In this document: positions 45,204 through 54,224 of the stretch, one piece after another
Numbering within the stretch: position 1 is the stretch's first letter
How the letters are laid out: each line of letters starts with the position of its first letter
Source of the DNA: Paenibacillus sp. PCH8
Lineage (GTDB): Bacteria; Bacillota; Bacilli; Paenibacillales; Paenibacillaceae
DNA: 64,000 bases
Direction of reading: 5' to 3'
Assembly (NCBI RefSeq): GCF_002968835.1
Contig: NZ_PKQK01000001.1
Span: 620,001 to 684,000, forward strand
Notes under the pieces: model-generated
Database searches by the model: none
Told to the model about the DNA's origin: nothing
What the model saw: the letters and a program-made list of their open reading frames with translations, nothing else
Position numbers and translations under genes: made by a program

Positions 45204-45884
45204 TCAGGCTCCATCTACTCCAAGCACATGAATGACCTCATTCGAATACACATGGTTTCCCTTGGATTGCACCAGTGCAATATTCGTCATAGCCTGTGCA
45301 ATGGTTGAAGCGTGAACTGCCCGGTATTTGTCCACTCTGCCTTTCATCCAGCCATCCAGCAACTTCATAGCATATGCAGCCATCTGCTCACCGAACCGCT
45401 TCTCGTTTCGATCTCCAAGAATCAAGGACGGGCGGAAGACATGCAATGACGATAAGCCGATATCGGACAGTGCATCTTCCATCTCCCCTTTGGTCCGACT
45501 GTAAAAGACACGAGAACCTGCACTCGCTCCCATGGAGGAGATCACCAGCATCTGTGATACTCCATGTTGTTTCGCAAGGGTAGCCGCCCGAACGGGGTAA
45601 TGATAATCCACCTGTCGGAAACTCTCCTGACTGCCTGCTTTTTTGATCGTTGTACCCAAACAACAGTACAAGTCATCGATCCCGTCGAATAAGTGGTCCT
45701 GGCTCTCCAACTGTTCCCAGTCCACCACATGCTGTTCCAGTTTGGGATGTTGCAACTCCAGTGGACGTCTAACAAGTACGCGAACCAGGCTATATTCCGG
45801 GTGCTCCAGCAGGTTATGAACCAGTAATTCGCCTACAAGTCCGGTGGCTCCAATCACCAGAGCTTTCCGTCCGAGACGATTCAT
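45204..45884 (-). CDS. NAD(P)-binding atypical SDR (TIP30/Fmp52-like)
   Basis: A 226-residue Rossmann protein. GATGLVGELLV is the nucleotide loop; DDLYCCLGTTIKKAGSQE, VISSMGASAGSRVFYSRTKGEME (SSMGA and YSRTKGE include the Y..K pair) and FRPSLILGDR match the TIP30/YeeZ-type atypical SDRs, some of which bind NADPH without clear enzyme activity. Role unknown. ATG at 45884 is seven bases from GGAGG. Confidence 0.85.
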   Translation of the reverse strand: MNRLGRKALVIGATGLVGELLVHNLLEHPEYSLVRVLVRRPLELQHPKLEQHVVDWEQLESQDHLFDGIDDLYCCLGTTIKKAGSQESFRQVDYHYPVRAATLAKQHGVSQMLVISSMGASAGSRVFYSRTKGEMEDALSDIGLSSLHVFRPSLILGDRNEKRFGEQMAAYAMKLLDGWMKGRVDKYRAVHASTIAQAMTNIALVQSKGNHVYSNEVIHVLGVDGA

Positions 45885-45947
45885 ATACATCCCTCCACTT
45901 CGCCATCTTTTTTAAGTCATACCAAGATACATATGATCAACTTAAAC

Positions 45948-46097
45948 ATTTACACGATAACGGAGAGGACAGAAATAACCTGAAGAAGCGAAGCGTTCGC
46001 CTTTATCCCCGGATTTTCCCTTTTCAAAAAGGAATCAAAAAATCTGGGGATAACAGCGATCGGAAGGTTGTTCTGTCATCGAAGTGCCAGTGTAAAT
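45948..46097. repeat. dispersed palindromic repeat, copy 1
   Basis: A 150-base intergenic element between two genes. Ends are imperfect inverted repeats (ATTTACAC...GACAGAA.AACC and complement). An inner inverted repeat is TTATCCCCGGATTTT / AAAATCTGGGGATAA. Two more copies are at 49097-49287 (inverted) and 60773-60924. The whole element can fold into a long nested hairpin. Confidence 0.88.
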
Positions 46098-46106
46098 ATT
46101 CAGTTT

Positions 46107-47390
46107 CTATTTTAACAGTACACGACGCCCAAGGGTAAATGTAAGAATCAGCATCACTACACCAACTCCCACCTGAAATCCGTACGCAGAGATCCAGGCC
46201 AGCGCATCGGACCAGGTTTCCATCTTCTCATACAACCAGCCGCCCATGAGCGGCCCAAGGAACGATGTCACTCCTGTCAAAGCCGAATATACAGCAACAA
46301 ACATCGGTCTTTCACTTTTGGGCGTATCTCCGATCGTAAAGTTAAATGCCAGCTGGTTGAATCCACCCACACCGACTCCAAGGAAGATATGAGATAGAAA
46401 GAGTGCGACCAATACAGGCATGAACGACATTAACCCCCATGACAGACAGGAGAGTGCAATGATTGGCAGTGTCCAAAACAACAGGGTTTTATTACTGAAT
46501 CTGGCATTCAGATTGCCCCAAACATAGAAACCTACCATCATAACGAGGGTTTGGACTACCGTGATCAGGGATACCGTCTGGTAATTGATATTCAACAGAT
46601 CCAGCATAACATAAGAATAAAGTGGAACAATCAAGGTCTGGATCAATAACCAGGCTGCCAGGAACAGCGTTGCTTTCAGGAAAGCACGATCCTGGAACGG
46701 CTTGATGAACATCCGCCAGAAAACCTTTTCGGTGGAACGTTCAAAGGGCACGTCTGGATAGAAGAAATAGATAACTGTATTGGCAATGGCACATATCCAT
46801 ACCGGAATAAACAGGATTAAAAAGCCCATTTCCCCCGGATAACGATCCAAAATAATGCCGCCCGCGAATAAGCATACGCTTCCAAGTGCGTTCAAAATCG
46901 TGTTTCGAATGCCAAAATATCGCCCTCTCACCTTGGCAGGTACAATATCGCCAATCAGTGAAGTCCAGATCATGCCGCCGATGGTATTGGATATAAAAGC
47001 AACCGTATACACGCCAATATATACTTTTACCCACCACTCCTGGGGAAATATAAACGGAATCAGTCCTGTTGCGCTCCACAGGATGCGATGTGTACCCACG
47101 AACAGCAGCAGCATGCGTTTTCGGCTGCGAATCCGCTGCATCCAATACGCTGCTCCGATCTGGGCAATGTTCACGAACGTGGTAATCGCAAGTACAAAGC
47201 CGATATGTCTCGACCCGGCCCCAAGGTACAGCAGAAACCCGGTTAAGAACGGGCCTCCCAGCAATGTCTGTAAGATAATTGCTGGTACACCCTCCCATGT
47301 GGCAATCGATAAGTTAGTGCGTTGTGTCGAACCCTTGCGCCGTGGTTTGCTTGCTAACGGGGGAGGGTTAGTGTTGACCGTCTTCTGTAT
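46107..47390 (-). CDS. MFS transporter, no canonical start codon
   Basis: A major facilitator family protein with ~12 helices (MWTSLIGDIVPAKVRGRYFGIRN-type loop, parts VRGRYFGIRN and GVGVGGFNQLAFN). From the first TTG (47264) only 385 residues are read and the first helix is cut. The frame stays open upstream and gives the missing start of helix 1 (NLSIATWEGVPAIILQ). AAGGAG lies nine bases before an ATA at 47390-47388, the best-placed start. Alternatively one base is missing in the five-C run at 47359-47363, which would join the frame to an ATG at 47443. Substrate unknown. Confidence 0.75.
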   Translation of the reverse strand: MQKTVNTNPPPLASKPRRKGSTQRTNLSIATWEGVPAIILQTLLGGPFLTGFLLYLGAGSRHIGFVLAITTFVNIAQIGAAYWMQRIRSRKRMLLLFVGTHRILWSATGLIPFIFPQEWWVKVYIGVYTVAFISNTIGGMIWTSLIGDIVPAKVRGRYFGIRNTILNALGSVCLFAGGIILDRYPGEMGFLILFIPVWICAIANTVIYFFYPDVPFERSTEKVFWRMFIKPFQDRAFLKATLFLAAWLLIQTLIVPLYSYVMLDLLNINYQTVSLITVVQTLVMMVGFYVWGNLNARFSNKTLLFWTLPIIALSCLSWGLMSFMPVLVALFLSHIFLGVGVGGFNQLAFNFTIGDTPKSERPMFVAVYSALTGVTSFLGPLMGGWLYEKMETWSDALAWISAYGFQVGVGVVMLILTFTLGRRVLLK

Positions 47391-47472
47391 GGGGATACAC
47401 TCCTTAGACCGGGTTTCGAATGCCGGTCGATGCTAGTTGTCATCCCAAATTCTACTCACGGCGCGAAGGTTG

Positions 47473-48888
47473 TCAACTCATTTTTTCACGATTTAACGGA
47501 AGATAGAGATGGAAGGTGCTCCCCTTGCCTTCAACACTCTCCAATTCGATCGATCCACCCAGTAATCTTGCTAAATCCCGACTGATGGACAGGCCAAGTC
47601 CGGTTCCGCCAAACTTTCGGCTAATCGACCCGTCTGCCTGTTGAAATGCTTCAAATATAGAATGATGCTTGTCCTCGGGAATACCAATGCCTGTGTCCTG
47701 AATGGAGAAAACGAGCCATTGGCTCGGAATTCCCGCGTTCTTGACCTGCTTGGTGCCTATGGTCAGCGTAACCTTCCCATGGTGAGTGAACTTGATGGCG
47801 TTGGACATCAGATTCCGCAGAATCTGCTGAACCCGCTGGGGATCAGACCAGAGCGTTTCGGGTAGCCCCGGTTTCTTATCCATATGCAACTGAATCCCCT
47901 TTTTCTCAGCAACCAGCTGAAAGTGGTTCATGGCATCTTCGATCAGCTGCATCAGACTGATGTCCTCCAGCACAATGTCCAGCCGGCCTGCTTCCACTTT
48001 GGATAGATCCAGAATATCGTTAATGAGCGTAAGCAGTTCCTGCCCGGAGTAGTCGATCATGGTAGCAAAACGTACAATATCCTCCTGATCCATCGTGTCA
48101 GCGTTCTCGCTAATCATCTGGGCAAAGTTGATCACACTGTTCAACGGTGTACGCAGTTCATGTGACATATTGGCAAGAAATTCTGATTTGTACTGTGAAG
48201 CAATCATCAATTGTTTGGCCCGATCCTCCAGTACAATCTGAGCCTTCTGTAATTCTTCTTTTTGCACCGATAATAGACGGTTTGTGCTCTGAATAAGCAA
48301 AATTCGATTCTGCTCATTCTGAAAATCACGTAATATAAATGCAAACATCAGACTTAACAGAATTCCGGTAGGAAGTGTGTACGGCATAATGTGTGAAAAA
48401 AAGTAGGTAGCCGGGATAACACCAATGATAGCGATGTTCACACTATTGATCACATTGATTATAAGTGTAACGAGTATCCCTTTAATGATCAGTCTGAAGT
48501 TGCTGCGTCTCATCCATATATTCAAACCTGCACACATCACACCGAGAAGAGACATATTAATCACTGCCGCTATTGTAGCATCCGTGATGCCAAAGGTCAG
48601 TCTCGATAGTCCAATTCCAACACCCACGATAATGACGCTATAGGGCTGTCTATACGTCAGAACAGCAACGATTAAAGGGACGTAACGAAGATCAAAGACC
48701 ACTTCGTGGGTGAGTCGAAATCCAAAAACGGTACTGACCCAACCTGCAAAAATAAGGAGGAGCACTGAACTGATCTGCTTCATTCGGGAAGAGGTACGTA
48801 TGACGACATATTTATAGAAAACACTAGCAAGATAAGCAATCGTAATAAGCATTCCCATATTCAATACGAACATTTTTGAAAATTGCAT
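47473..48888 (-). CDS. sensor histidine kinase with LytS-like membrane domain
   Basis: A 471-residue kinase. Residues 1-~190 are six or so helices of the 5TM-5TMR_LYT type (FDLRYVPLIVAVLTYRQPYS, GIGLSRLTFGITDATIAA). A short coiled coil (KEELQKAQIVLEDRAKQL) leads to the HisKA box SEFLANMSHELRTPLN (His ~245) and HATPase motifs NLMSNAIKF, DTGIGIPED and GGTGLGLSI. No response regulator is adjacent, so it is an orphan kinase. Confidence 0.92.
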   Translation of the reverse strand: MQFSKMFVLNMGMLITIAYLASVFYKYVVIRTSSRMKQISSVLLLIFAGWVSTVFGFRLTHEVVFDLRYVPLIVAVLTYRQPYSVIIVGVGIGLSRLTFGITDATIAAVINMSLLGVMCAGLNIWMRRSNFRLIIKGILVTLIINVINSVNIAIIGVIPATYFFSHIMPYTLPTGILLSLMFAFILRDFQNEQNRILLIQSTNRLLSVQKEELQKAQIVLEDRAKQLMIASQYKSEFLANMSHELRTPLNSVINFAQMISENADTMDQEDIVRFATMIDYSGQELLTLINDILDLSKVEAGRLDIVLEDISLMQLIEDAMNHFQLVAEKKGIQLHMDKKPGLPETLWSDPQRVQQILRNLMSNAIKFTHHGKVTLTIGTKQVKNAGIPSQWLVFSIQDTGIGIPEDKHHSIFEAFQQADGSISRKFGGTGLGLSISRDLARLLGGSIELESVEGKGSTFHLYLPLNREKMS

Positions 48889-49096
48889 TCACTCACTCCT
48901 GTTGTCCCGACTTTACCGTTTAAAGCATCTTCGTTCGTATGTATCTCTATCATAGCATGCCCATTGAATCTTCGGCTTTTCTTCTTCGTCAAAAAAGTAC
49001 ACAAAAATACACAAATTAGGATTCAATTTGTGTGCTGGACGTAGTAGAATATATTGTTGTTTGAATTTGAACTATATAGATTGAACTAAAGAATAA

Positions 49097-49287
49097 TTAC
49101 ACTTGCCACTCCGATGACAGAACAACCTTCTGATCGCTGTTAACCCCAGATTTTTTTGATTCCCTTTTCTGAAAGGGAAAATCCGTGGATAAAGGCGAAG
49201 CGTATGCTTCCGATGCAGCTTTCTTTTCAGAAAGCTTTTAGCTCCGCTTCTTCAGGTTATTTCTGTCCTCTCCGTTCTCGTGTAAAT
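49097..49287. repeat. dispersed palindromic repeat, copy 2 (inverted, with insertion)
   Basis: Same element as 45948-46097 in the opposite orientation, 191 bases. It carries ~40 extra bases near the third quarter (49195-49245) with a hairpin AAAGCTTTCTG/GAAAGCT-type. It lies in the 476-base gap between two divergent genes (48888 and 49365); the rest of the gap shows no gene. Confidence 0.88.
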
Positions 49288-49364
49288 GAATGTATAGTAC
49301 AACTTATATAGTTATTTGCTGGGGTCATGCTCATAGGGAGCATGAATGAAAGGAGAAAGGTGTT

Positions 49365-50018
49365 GTGCAATTGTTAAAAAATAAATCCTATTGGCTGTCA
49401 CTAAGCTTAATGCTGTCTTTGGCCGTCATGGGGATGTTCTATGATATTCTCAATAGTCCGGAACGCGGGTTCGTTGTACTTGATTCCTCGCTTGACCGGA
49501 TCATTCCCTATGTACCCGCCATGTCCATTCCATATTTGGGCTGGTACCCGTTTGTATTCGGTGTGTTAGCTTACCTGTGTGCCAAGGACAGACAGACGTA
49601 TTACCGCGTTTTGCTATCCATGAATATCTCTGTCTGGATCTGTTATCTGATCTACTTCAACTTTCAGACCATGGTACCGCGCCCGGAATTAACCGGTTCA
49701 GGCTTTGGAGCATCTGTTCTCGGATGGCTTTATAGTCAGGATCGCCCATATAATTGTTTCCCAAGCATTCATGCCCTTCACTCTTATCTCGTCATGCGTG
49801 CCGTTCTCTCGGTTCCGACCATCCGTAAATCCGTGAAAATGGCGGTGGCTGCTGGGGCTGCCCTCATCATTCTGTCCACGCTAATGATTAAACAACATGT
49901 CATCTATGATGCCCTGGGTGCGGTCATACTCGGGGAATGCATATTCACGATCATCACCGGCCTGGCTCTTTACCGGCGACGCCGAAAAGAATCCAAATGG
50001 AGTGAGGGGATCAGCTAG
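49365..50018 (+). CDS. PAP2-family membrane phosphatase
   Basis: A 217-residue protein with five to six helices. PAP2 active-site motifs: MVPRPELTG (motif 1 region), CFPSIHALHSYL (PSxH with catalytic His) and KQHVIYDALG (final HxxxD). It resembles the PAP2_3/inositol phosphorylceramide-synthase-like group and should act on lipid or prenyl phosphates. GTG start follows AAAGGAG. Confidence 0.88.
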   Translation: MQLLKNKSYWLSLSLMLSLAVMGMFYDILNSPERGFVVLDSSLDRIIPYVPAMSIPYLGWYPFVFGVLAYLCAKDRQTYYRVLLSMNISVWICYLIYFNFQTMVPRPELTGSGFGASVLGWLYSQDRPYNCFPSIHALHSYLVMRAVLSVPTIRKSVKMAVAAGAALIILSTLMIKQHVIYDALGAVILGECIFTIITGLALYRRRRKESKWSEGIS

Positions 50019-50024
50019 ATCCAC

Positions 50025-51536
50025 TCACTCCGATGGTTTCTCAAGATGCTGTTGTCTTCTCCATTCATCAATAAATAATCCTGCAAAATAGGGGTCCCAC
50101 TGGGTCCCTTTTCCTTCTTCCAGAATCGTTAATGCTTTCTCATGGCTCATTCCGTTCCGGTATGGTCGATCAGACGTCATGGCATCAAAGGCATCCGCTA
50201 CTGCAATGATTCGGCCAAATAGCGGAATGTCCACACCTTCCATACCATCCGGATATCCTTTACCGTCGTATCTCTCGTGGTGAGATCGTACACCTGGCAG
50301 AAAGTCCGCCATTGCATCAATGGGTTCAATCTGGAGTAGAATATTCTCTCCCAATACGGGATGTGTGCGAATAATCGCGAATTCTTCTTCGCTGAGTTTG
50401 CCATCCTTCAACAATACTTCGTCAGGTATCCCTATTTTTCCAATGTCATGGAGCAGAGCGGATTTGTACAACAAATCCGCCTGTTCCTCATTCATGCCAC
50501 TCAGTTTGCCGATCATAAGCGAATACTCTGCCACACGCATGGAGTGCCCTGCCGTGTATTTATCCCGAGCGTCCAAAGCTGCCGCCAGCATAGAAAAATA
50601 ACTTTGCAGCAATTGTCGATTGCGTTCCTGCCTCATCTCAAGCCGATTAATCATCATATTGAATCCGGAGATCAGCGCTGAGAATTCATCCGCATACAGA
50701 TCCGGGGCTCTTCTGCCAAGGTCGCCCTCCTGAATGCGATTCATCTCATGTGTCAGTTCAGCAACCGGATCACGAACATCGCGTATCAACAGCCAGCTAC
50801 CAAACAGTGCAAACCCGGCACCCAGTATGACGATGAGCACTCCCCACAGGATATACTCTTTCGCAAATTCTCTATCCATGTACTGAAGTCGGATATATGT
50901 AGCCAGGAAAAACAGAAATAACGGAAATAATCCGATTAAAGCGGTACTCCATTGGAATTTGCGTTGAATTGATACCAAGACGCGTCCCCCCAATGAAGGC
51001 TCCATCCCATACTGAACTTTACCTCGACGCCGAACCTCCATCAGTAACGGCCTAACCGCCCTAACCGTTAGATAATACTCTATTAACGCATGCATAACGG
51101 CAATTAGAAGTGCGCAAGCCGCTGCTATCGCAATATACCCATAAGGGAATTCCAGCCATTCTGTCGATATCATCCATAACGTAAGCCCAGCTGCCGGAAG
51201 GGAAAAACCAAGCATATGCGGCCCCATGATACGATATATGGTCTTGCCTGGGAAACGATGGATCACCTCATACATCCGGTTCAATTCATCTCGCTCGTGA
51301 TACTCGGCAGCAAAAAATTGCCGTATTGGTCCAAGCTGTGCCCACAGGGTAATTAACTCTGCAACCAGCATGAATAAGATGGATATCAGTACAATAAGGA
51401 TGAGTCGCACAAATTGAATATTGGGTATTTGCAAGGTAGATACCATGACGACTGTACCGACAACAAAAACAGCTGCCAGTGAACCGATCAAATAATTGCG
51501 CAGCATACGAAAGATAAATGAACGGTATATTTCCAA
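50025..51536 (-). CDS. membrane HD-GYP domain protein, probable c-di-GMP phosphodiesterase
   Basis: A 503-residue protein. About six helices in the first 255 residues, then HAMP (DPVAELTHEMNRIQEGDLG) and an HD-GYP domain: SALLHDIGKIGIPDEV (HD), HPVLGENIL, RSHHERYDGKGYPDG (HH and GYP), VADAFDAMTSDRPYR. HD-GYP proteins hydrolyse c-di-GMP. The sensor input domain is novel-looking. Convergent with the PAP2 gene with only six bases between. Confidence 0.92.
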   Translation of the reverse strand: MEIYRSFIFRMLRNYLIGSLAAVFVVGTVVMVSTLQIPNIQFVRLILIVLISILFMLVAELITLWAQLGPIRQFFAAEYHERDELNRMYEVIHRFPGKTIYRIMGPHMLGFSLPAAGLTLWMISTEWLEFPYGYIAIAAACALLIAVMHALIEYYLTVRAVRPLLMEVRRRGKVQYGMEPSLGGRVLVSIQRKFQWSTALIGLFPLFLFFLATYIRLQYMDREFAKEYILWGVLIVILGAGFALFGSWLLIRDVRDPVAELTHEMNRIQEGDLGRRAPDLYADEFSALISGFNMMINRLEMRQERNRQLLQSYFSMLAAALDARDKYTAGHSMRVAEYSLMIGKLSGMNEEQADLLYKSALLHDIGKIGIPDEVLLKDGKLSEEEFAIIRTHPVLGENILLQIEPIDAMADFLPGVRSHHERYDGKGYPDGMEGVDIPLFGRIIAVADAFDAMTSDRPYRNGMSHEKALTILEEGKGTQWDPYFAGLFIDEWRRQQHLEKPSE

Positions 51537-51736
51537 CCTAACCCCTCACTCTCTATGTGAAACCAGTTCTCCCTTGATGACATGGGGAGATTAAGGGTAT
51601 TCCTTCCTATTAGTTTATCGGTTAATCATACTGAAAAATGAATAAAAACCGTTGATCTCTCTGAGGACTCCTCCTGCACCGTTGTTGTGAAACGTATGGA
51701 CGACTCCGGTAATTCTGGTGACATTCCAGACAACGC

Positions 51737-51766
51737 AAAAAGCCGCTCCCAGAAGGGAACAGCCTT
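51737..51766 (-). terminator. terminator of the sigma/anti-sigma operon
   Basis: Minus-strand GCTGTTCCC / GGGAGCGGC stem followed by TTTTT, 19 bases after the anti-sigma stop codon. Confidence 0.8.
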
Positions 51767-51784
51767 TAGCGATATAACCTGTCT

Positions 51785-52765
51785 CTATCCTTTGATCTTG
51801 GCAGCCAGAATCATCGTACCACGTGGCTCATCTCCCATGGCATCTGGCTCAAGTGTGATCGCCACCGTGTCATAGTCATTCGCCGAATCGAGTGTATAAT
51901 ATACCGCTCCCGTTCCGTCACGACTAAGGAACGTCCCCGCATTCTGAGGGGTGTCTCCCTTGATCAACCAGACCTGGAACGCCTCGTTGCCTTCCAGATT
52001 GGGCAAGTTCTCCGCCTGTACAACCAGGTGAGTTCCTTTGCTGTCAATGACAATGGTTGCGAGACCTTGGGCTACAATGTCCTGCGTTGCAGGATTAAGC
52101 TTCACTGCCTCGCCTGTCTGCATTCCCTGTGCAGGCTCCAGGGCTGATGCCAGCTGCTCTTGCAGTTGGGCATTCTGCACCTGGGCCTGCGCCAGTTGTT
52201 CTTGCGTAGCCGACGAACCCGCTGCTTGCTGCGTCAGCGAGTCGATCTGGCTTTGCAGCTGCGCCGCGTACACGCCGAGCACCAGTGCCGCTGCCGCAAG
52301 GCTGGCGCTGGCCACGCGCCAAGCGCGGCTGCTGCGCGCACGCGCGCGCCCTTGAGGCTGCCATGGCTGTGCCTGGGCAGCCTCTTCCACCCGGGCTGCA
52401 GGCACCGCCGTCGGCGGCAGGCCTAGCCCGGGCTGCGCCGCACGTTCGTGCTGCGGCGCAAGGTCCTCCTGAAGCACCACGGGTGCTTCAGGCTGTGCAG
52501 GAGCAGCCGCCGGCTTCGCCTCGGCGCTCTCCTGCACGTGTCCGAGCACGTTGCCCAGCACACGTGCTCGCATGCCCGGCGGCGGCGCTACAGGTTCCGC
52601 CGCAAGTGGCAGGAAGCCGGTCACTTCCTGCAATTCCCTCACCTCCTGGCGACATGCTCCGCAATTCAACATATGCGCTTCAAATGCCGCCACTTCCTCT
52701 GCTTCCAGTCCGCCCAGCACATACATCGGTGCCAGATCAGACCACTCCTCATGTCGTTCTATCAT
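51785..52765 (-). CDS. zinc-dependent membrane anti-sigma factor (RskA-like)
   Basis: A 326-residue partner of the sigma factor upstream. N-terminal anti-sigma domain with the HxxxCxxC zinc motif (AHMLNCGACRQ, ~29-39); an Ala/Pro/Gln-rich linker; one membrane helix (~145-165, VASASLAAAALVLGVYAA); an extracellular RskA domain (NLPNLEGNEAFQVWLIKGDTPQ...). It holds the sigma factor inactive until proteolysis. Locally GC-rich (52.2-52.6 kb) with false overlapping ORFs. Its start overlaps the sigma stop codon by four bases. Confidence 0.93.
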   Translation of the reverse strand: MIERHEEWSDLAPMYVLGGLEAEEVAAFEAHMLNCGACRQEVRELQEVTGFLPLAAEPVAPPPGMRARVLGNVLGHVQESAEAKPAAAPAQPEAPVVLQEDLAPQHERAAQPGLGLPPTAVPAARVEEAAQAQPWQPQGRARARSSRAWRVASASLAAAALVLGVYAAQLQSQIDSLTQQAAGSSATQEQLAQAQVQNAQLQEQLASALEPAQGMQTGEAVKLNPATQDIVAQGLATIVIDSKGTHLVVQAENLPNLEGNEAFQVWLIKGDTPQNAGTFLSRDGTGAVYYTLDSANDYDTVAITLEPDAMGDEPRGTMILAAKIKG

Positions 52766-53358
52766 GGATGTATGCCCTCCCTTCCCGCGTCCGGATGCAA
52801 TTCAGCATCGGCCAGTAGCTTCTGGAGCTGCCGCATGGCAAGCCTGACACGGCTCTTTACGGTACCCAGCGGAATCCCGAATCGGCTGGATACTTCCTGC
52901 TGAGTTAATCCCGCATAATAAATCGATTCGATAACTTGTTGCTGATCACCGTTCAACTGGGATAAGGCCTCTTTGATCCGTGTACCCTCCCATTTACGCT
53001 GAACTTCTTCTTCGGTATTCGTATATTCATCGGCATAGGCCGCCAGTGTCTCATGTTCAACTGATGTAGCCGCTGCCCCTTTCGATTTCCGCCTCAGCAT
53101 GTCCACTCCAATGTTACGCGTAATCGCAAACATCCATGTGGTCAGCTTCCCCTGTGAGGCATCATAGCGTTCAGCATTATTCCAGACCCGCAGGAAAAGC
53201 TCCTGAACGGTCTCTTCTGCCGTCATAGGATCACCAACGATCCGGTAGGCAAAAGAGTATACCGCACGCTCATAACGGTCATATAAAAGCTCCAGTGCGG
53301 AAGCATCACGCTCCGCAATCTGCCGCATTAACCTGCTGTCCTCCATCGATTCAGTCAT
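52762..53358 (-). CDS. ECF-type RNA polymerase sigma factor
   Basis: A 198-residue ECF sigma factor. Region 2 with YDRYERAVYSFAYRIVGDPMTAEETVQELFLRVW and region 4 LTQQEVSSRFGIPLGTVKSRVRLAMRQLQ (parts shown are consecutive pieces). It resembles the SigK/RpoE-like group paired with RskA. It directs transcription under envelope or stress cues, usually including its own operon. A minus-strand TATAAT at 53389-53394 lies upstream. Confidence 0.93.
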   Translation of the reverse strand: MTESMEDSRLMRQIAERDASALELLYDRYERAVYSFAYRIVGDPMTAEETVQELFLRVWNNAERYDASQGKLTTWMFAITRNIGVDMLRRKSKGAAATSVEHETLAAYADEYTNTEEEVQRKWEGTRIKEALSQLNGDQQQVIESIYYAGLTQQEVSSRFGIPLGTVKSRVRLAMRQLQKLLADAELHPDAGREGIHP

Positions 53359-53536
53359 GCGAGGGCCCCTTTCTGTATCTTCCCTCTTATTATAACCTAC
53401 GCAGAAACTTTTGAAGAGGATTACCTCAATGAAGAAATTTATTGAAAAATTTTCTGTAATTTTTCACACCAGCCATATACCTTGGGACTTAGAGACACTC
53501 CATAAACATATTGTTCTAGTCGTGCTTTCCTTTTTA

Positions 53537-53565
53537 TTGCAAAAAATTACAACCTGTGGTATGAT
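53537..53565 (+). promoter_or_regulatory. sigma-A promoter for a noncoding transcript
   Basis: TTGCAA, 17-base spacer, TATGAT at 53560-53565, on the plus strand, with no ORF of substance behind it. Confidence 0.7.
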
Positions 53566-53571
53566 ATAAAA

Positions 53572-53788
53572 GTTGTATTAACAACCTCATATGATTTCTG
53601 TCTTCTTTAAACCCCGGAATATTTTCTTCATGCTGCGACCGCAGCGAATTGCACAACCAACCTATGAAGATTGAAGAACCTGAATCACAATAACCCGGTA
53701 GTACAGAGTTTCACAAGATGTTCCCATTCACACTGGCGCGGTCATCGGAGCCGCAAGGACAAAAGAGAGGTAGGGCTTTTGTTGTTTT
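53572..53788 (+). ncRNA. candidate ~215-nt structured RNA
   Basis: It runs from the predicted start to an intrinsic terminator-like stem (ACAAAAG/CTTTTGT, then TGTTTT). Internal stems: GTTGT-ATTA-ACAAC at the 5' end, CTTCAT/ATGAAG enclosing GCTGC/GCAGC. A second plus-strand terminator at 53830-53860 could end a longer form. No ORF with ribosome site inside. I checked the consensus features I know of TPP, SAM, cobalamin, FMN, ydaO, c-di-GMP and T-box RNAs and saw no match. Confidence 0.5.
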
Positions 53789-53829
53789 GGATATCATTTA
53801 TTCTTGAGAAGATTGAAAACATACATTAA

Positions 53830-53860
53830 ACACCCGGAATTGGGTTCTGGGTGTTTTTCT
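53830..53860 (+). terminator. intrinsic terminator
   Basis: AAACACCC / GGGTGTTT stem followed by T; 40 bases beyond the end of the candidate RNA. The gap 53862-54069 shows no credible gene. Confidence 0.65.
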
Positions 53861-54069
53861 ATGTCTACATATAGAAATCAGCACCACGGACTGGCACTCG
53901 CCATTTGTTTCCTTACTGTATTCAATCTGCTTGGGCTCACCCATTGCGTATCCACACATCTTTCGTTTTTTAATTTCATATTTCTTCAGTTCTCCATTCA
54001 CTCGGTTCTTGGTTCCCCTCTCACGCAACGCAACCTGGTTCCAATAAGCAGCGATTGCGGATAAAAGCA

Positions 54070-54108
54070 AACGGGACGACGCTGGATCGTACTCTGCGTT
54101 GTCCCGTT
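54070..54108 (-). terminator. terminator of the first YjcZ-like gene
   Basis: Minus-strand AACGGGAC-AACGC / GCGTC-GTCCCGTT stem followed by TGCTTTT. Confidence 0.7.
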
Positions 54109-54224
54109 CGGAATGATGGAGCGTATGGCCGCCCATCGTCAATCTCTTGTTTCAGAGCCTCTCGAAATGACTGCATTCATTGTGGAGGTCTACGTTATCT
54201 AACCAGCCTCCGCAACAAGACTCT

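Noticed and set aside
53572-53788. Known riboswitch (ydaO, SAM, TPP, c-di-GMP)
   Set aside because: The conserved cores of these classes were looked for by eye and not found; only generic GC-rich stems.
53798-54142. 114-residue minus-strand ORF
   Set aside because: It contains the terminator at 54070-54108, starts at TTG without a site, and has no recognisable domain.
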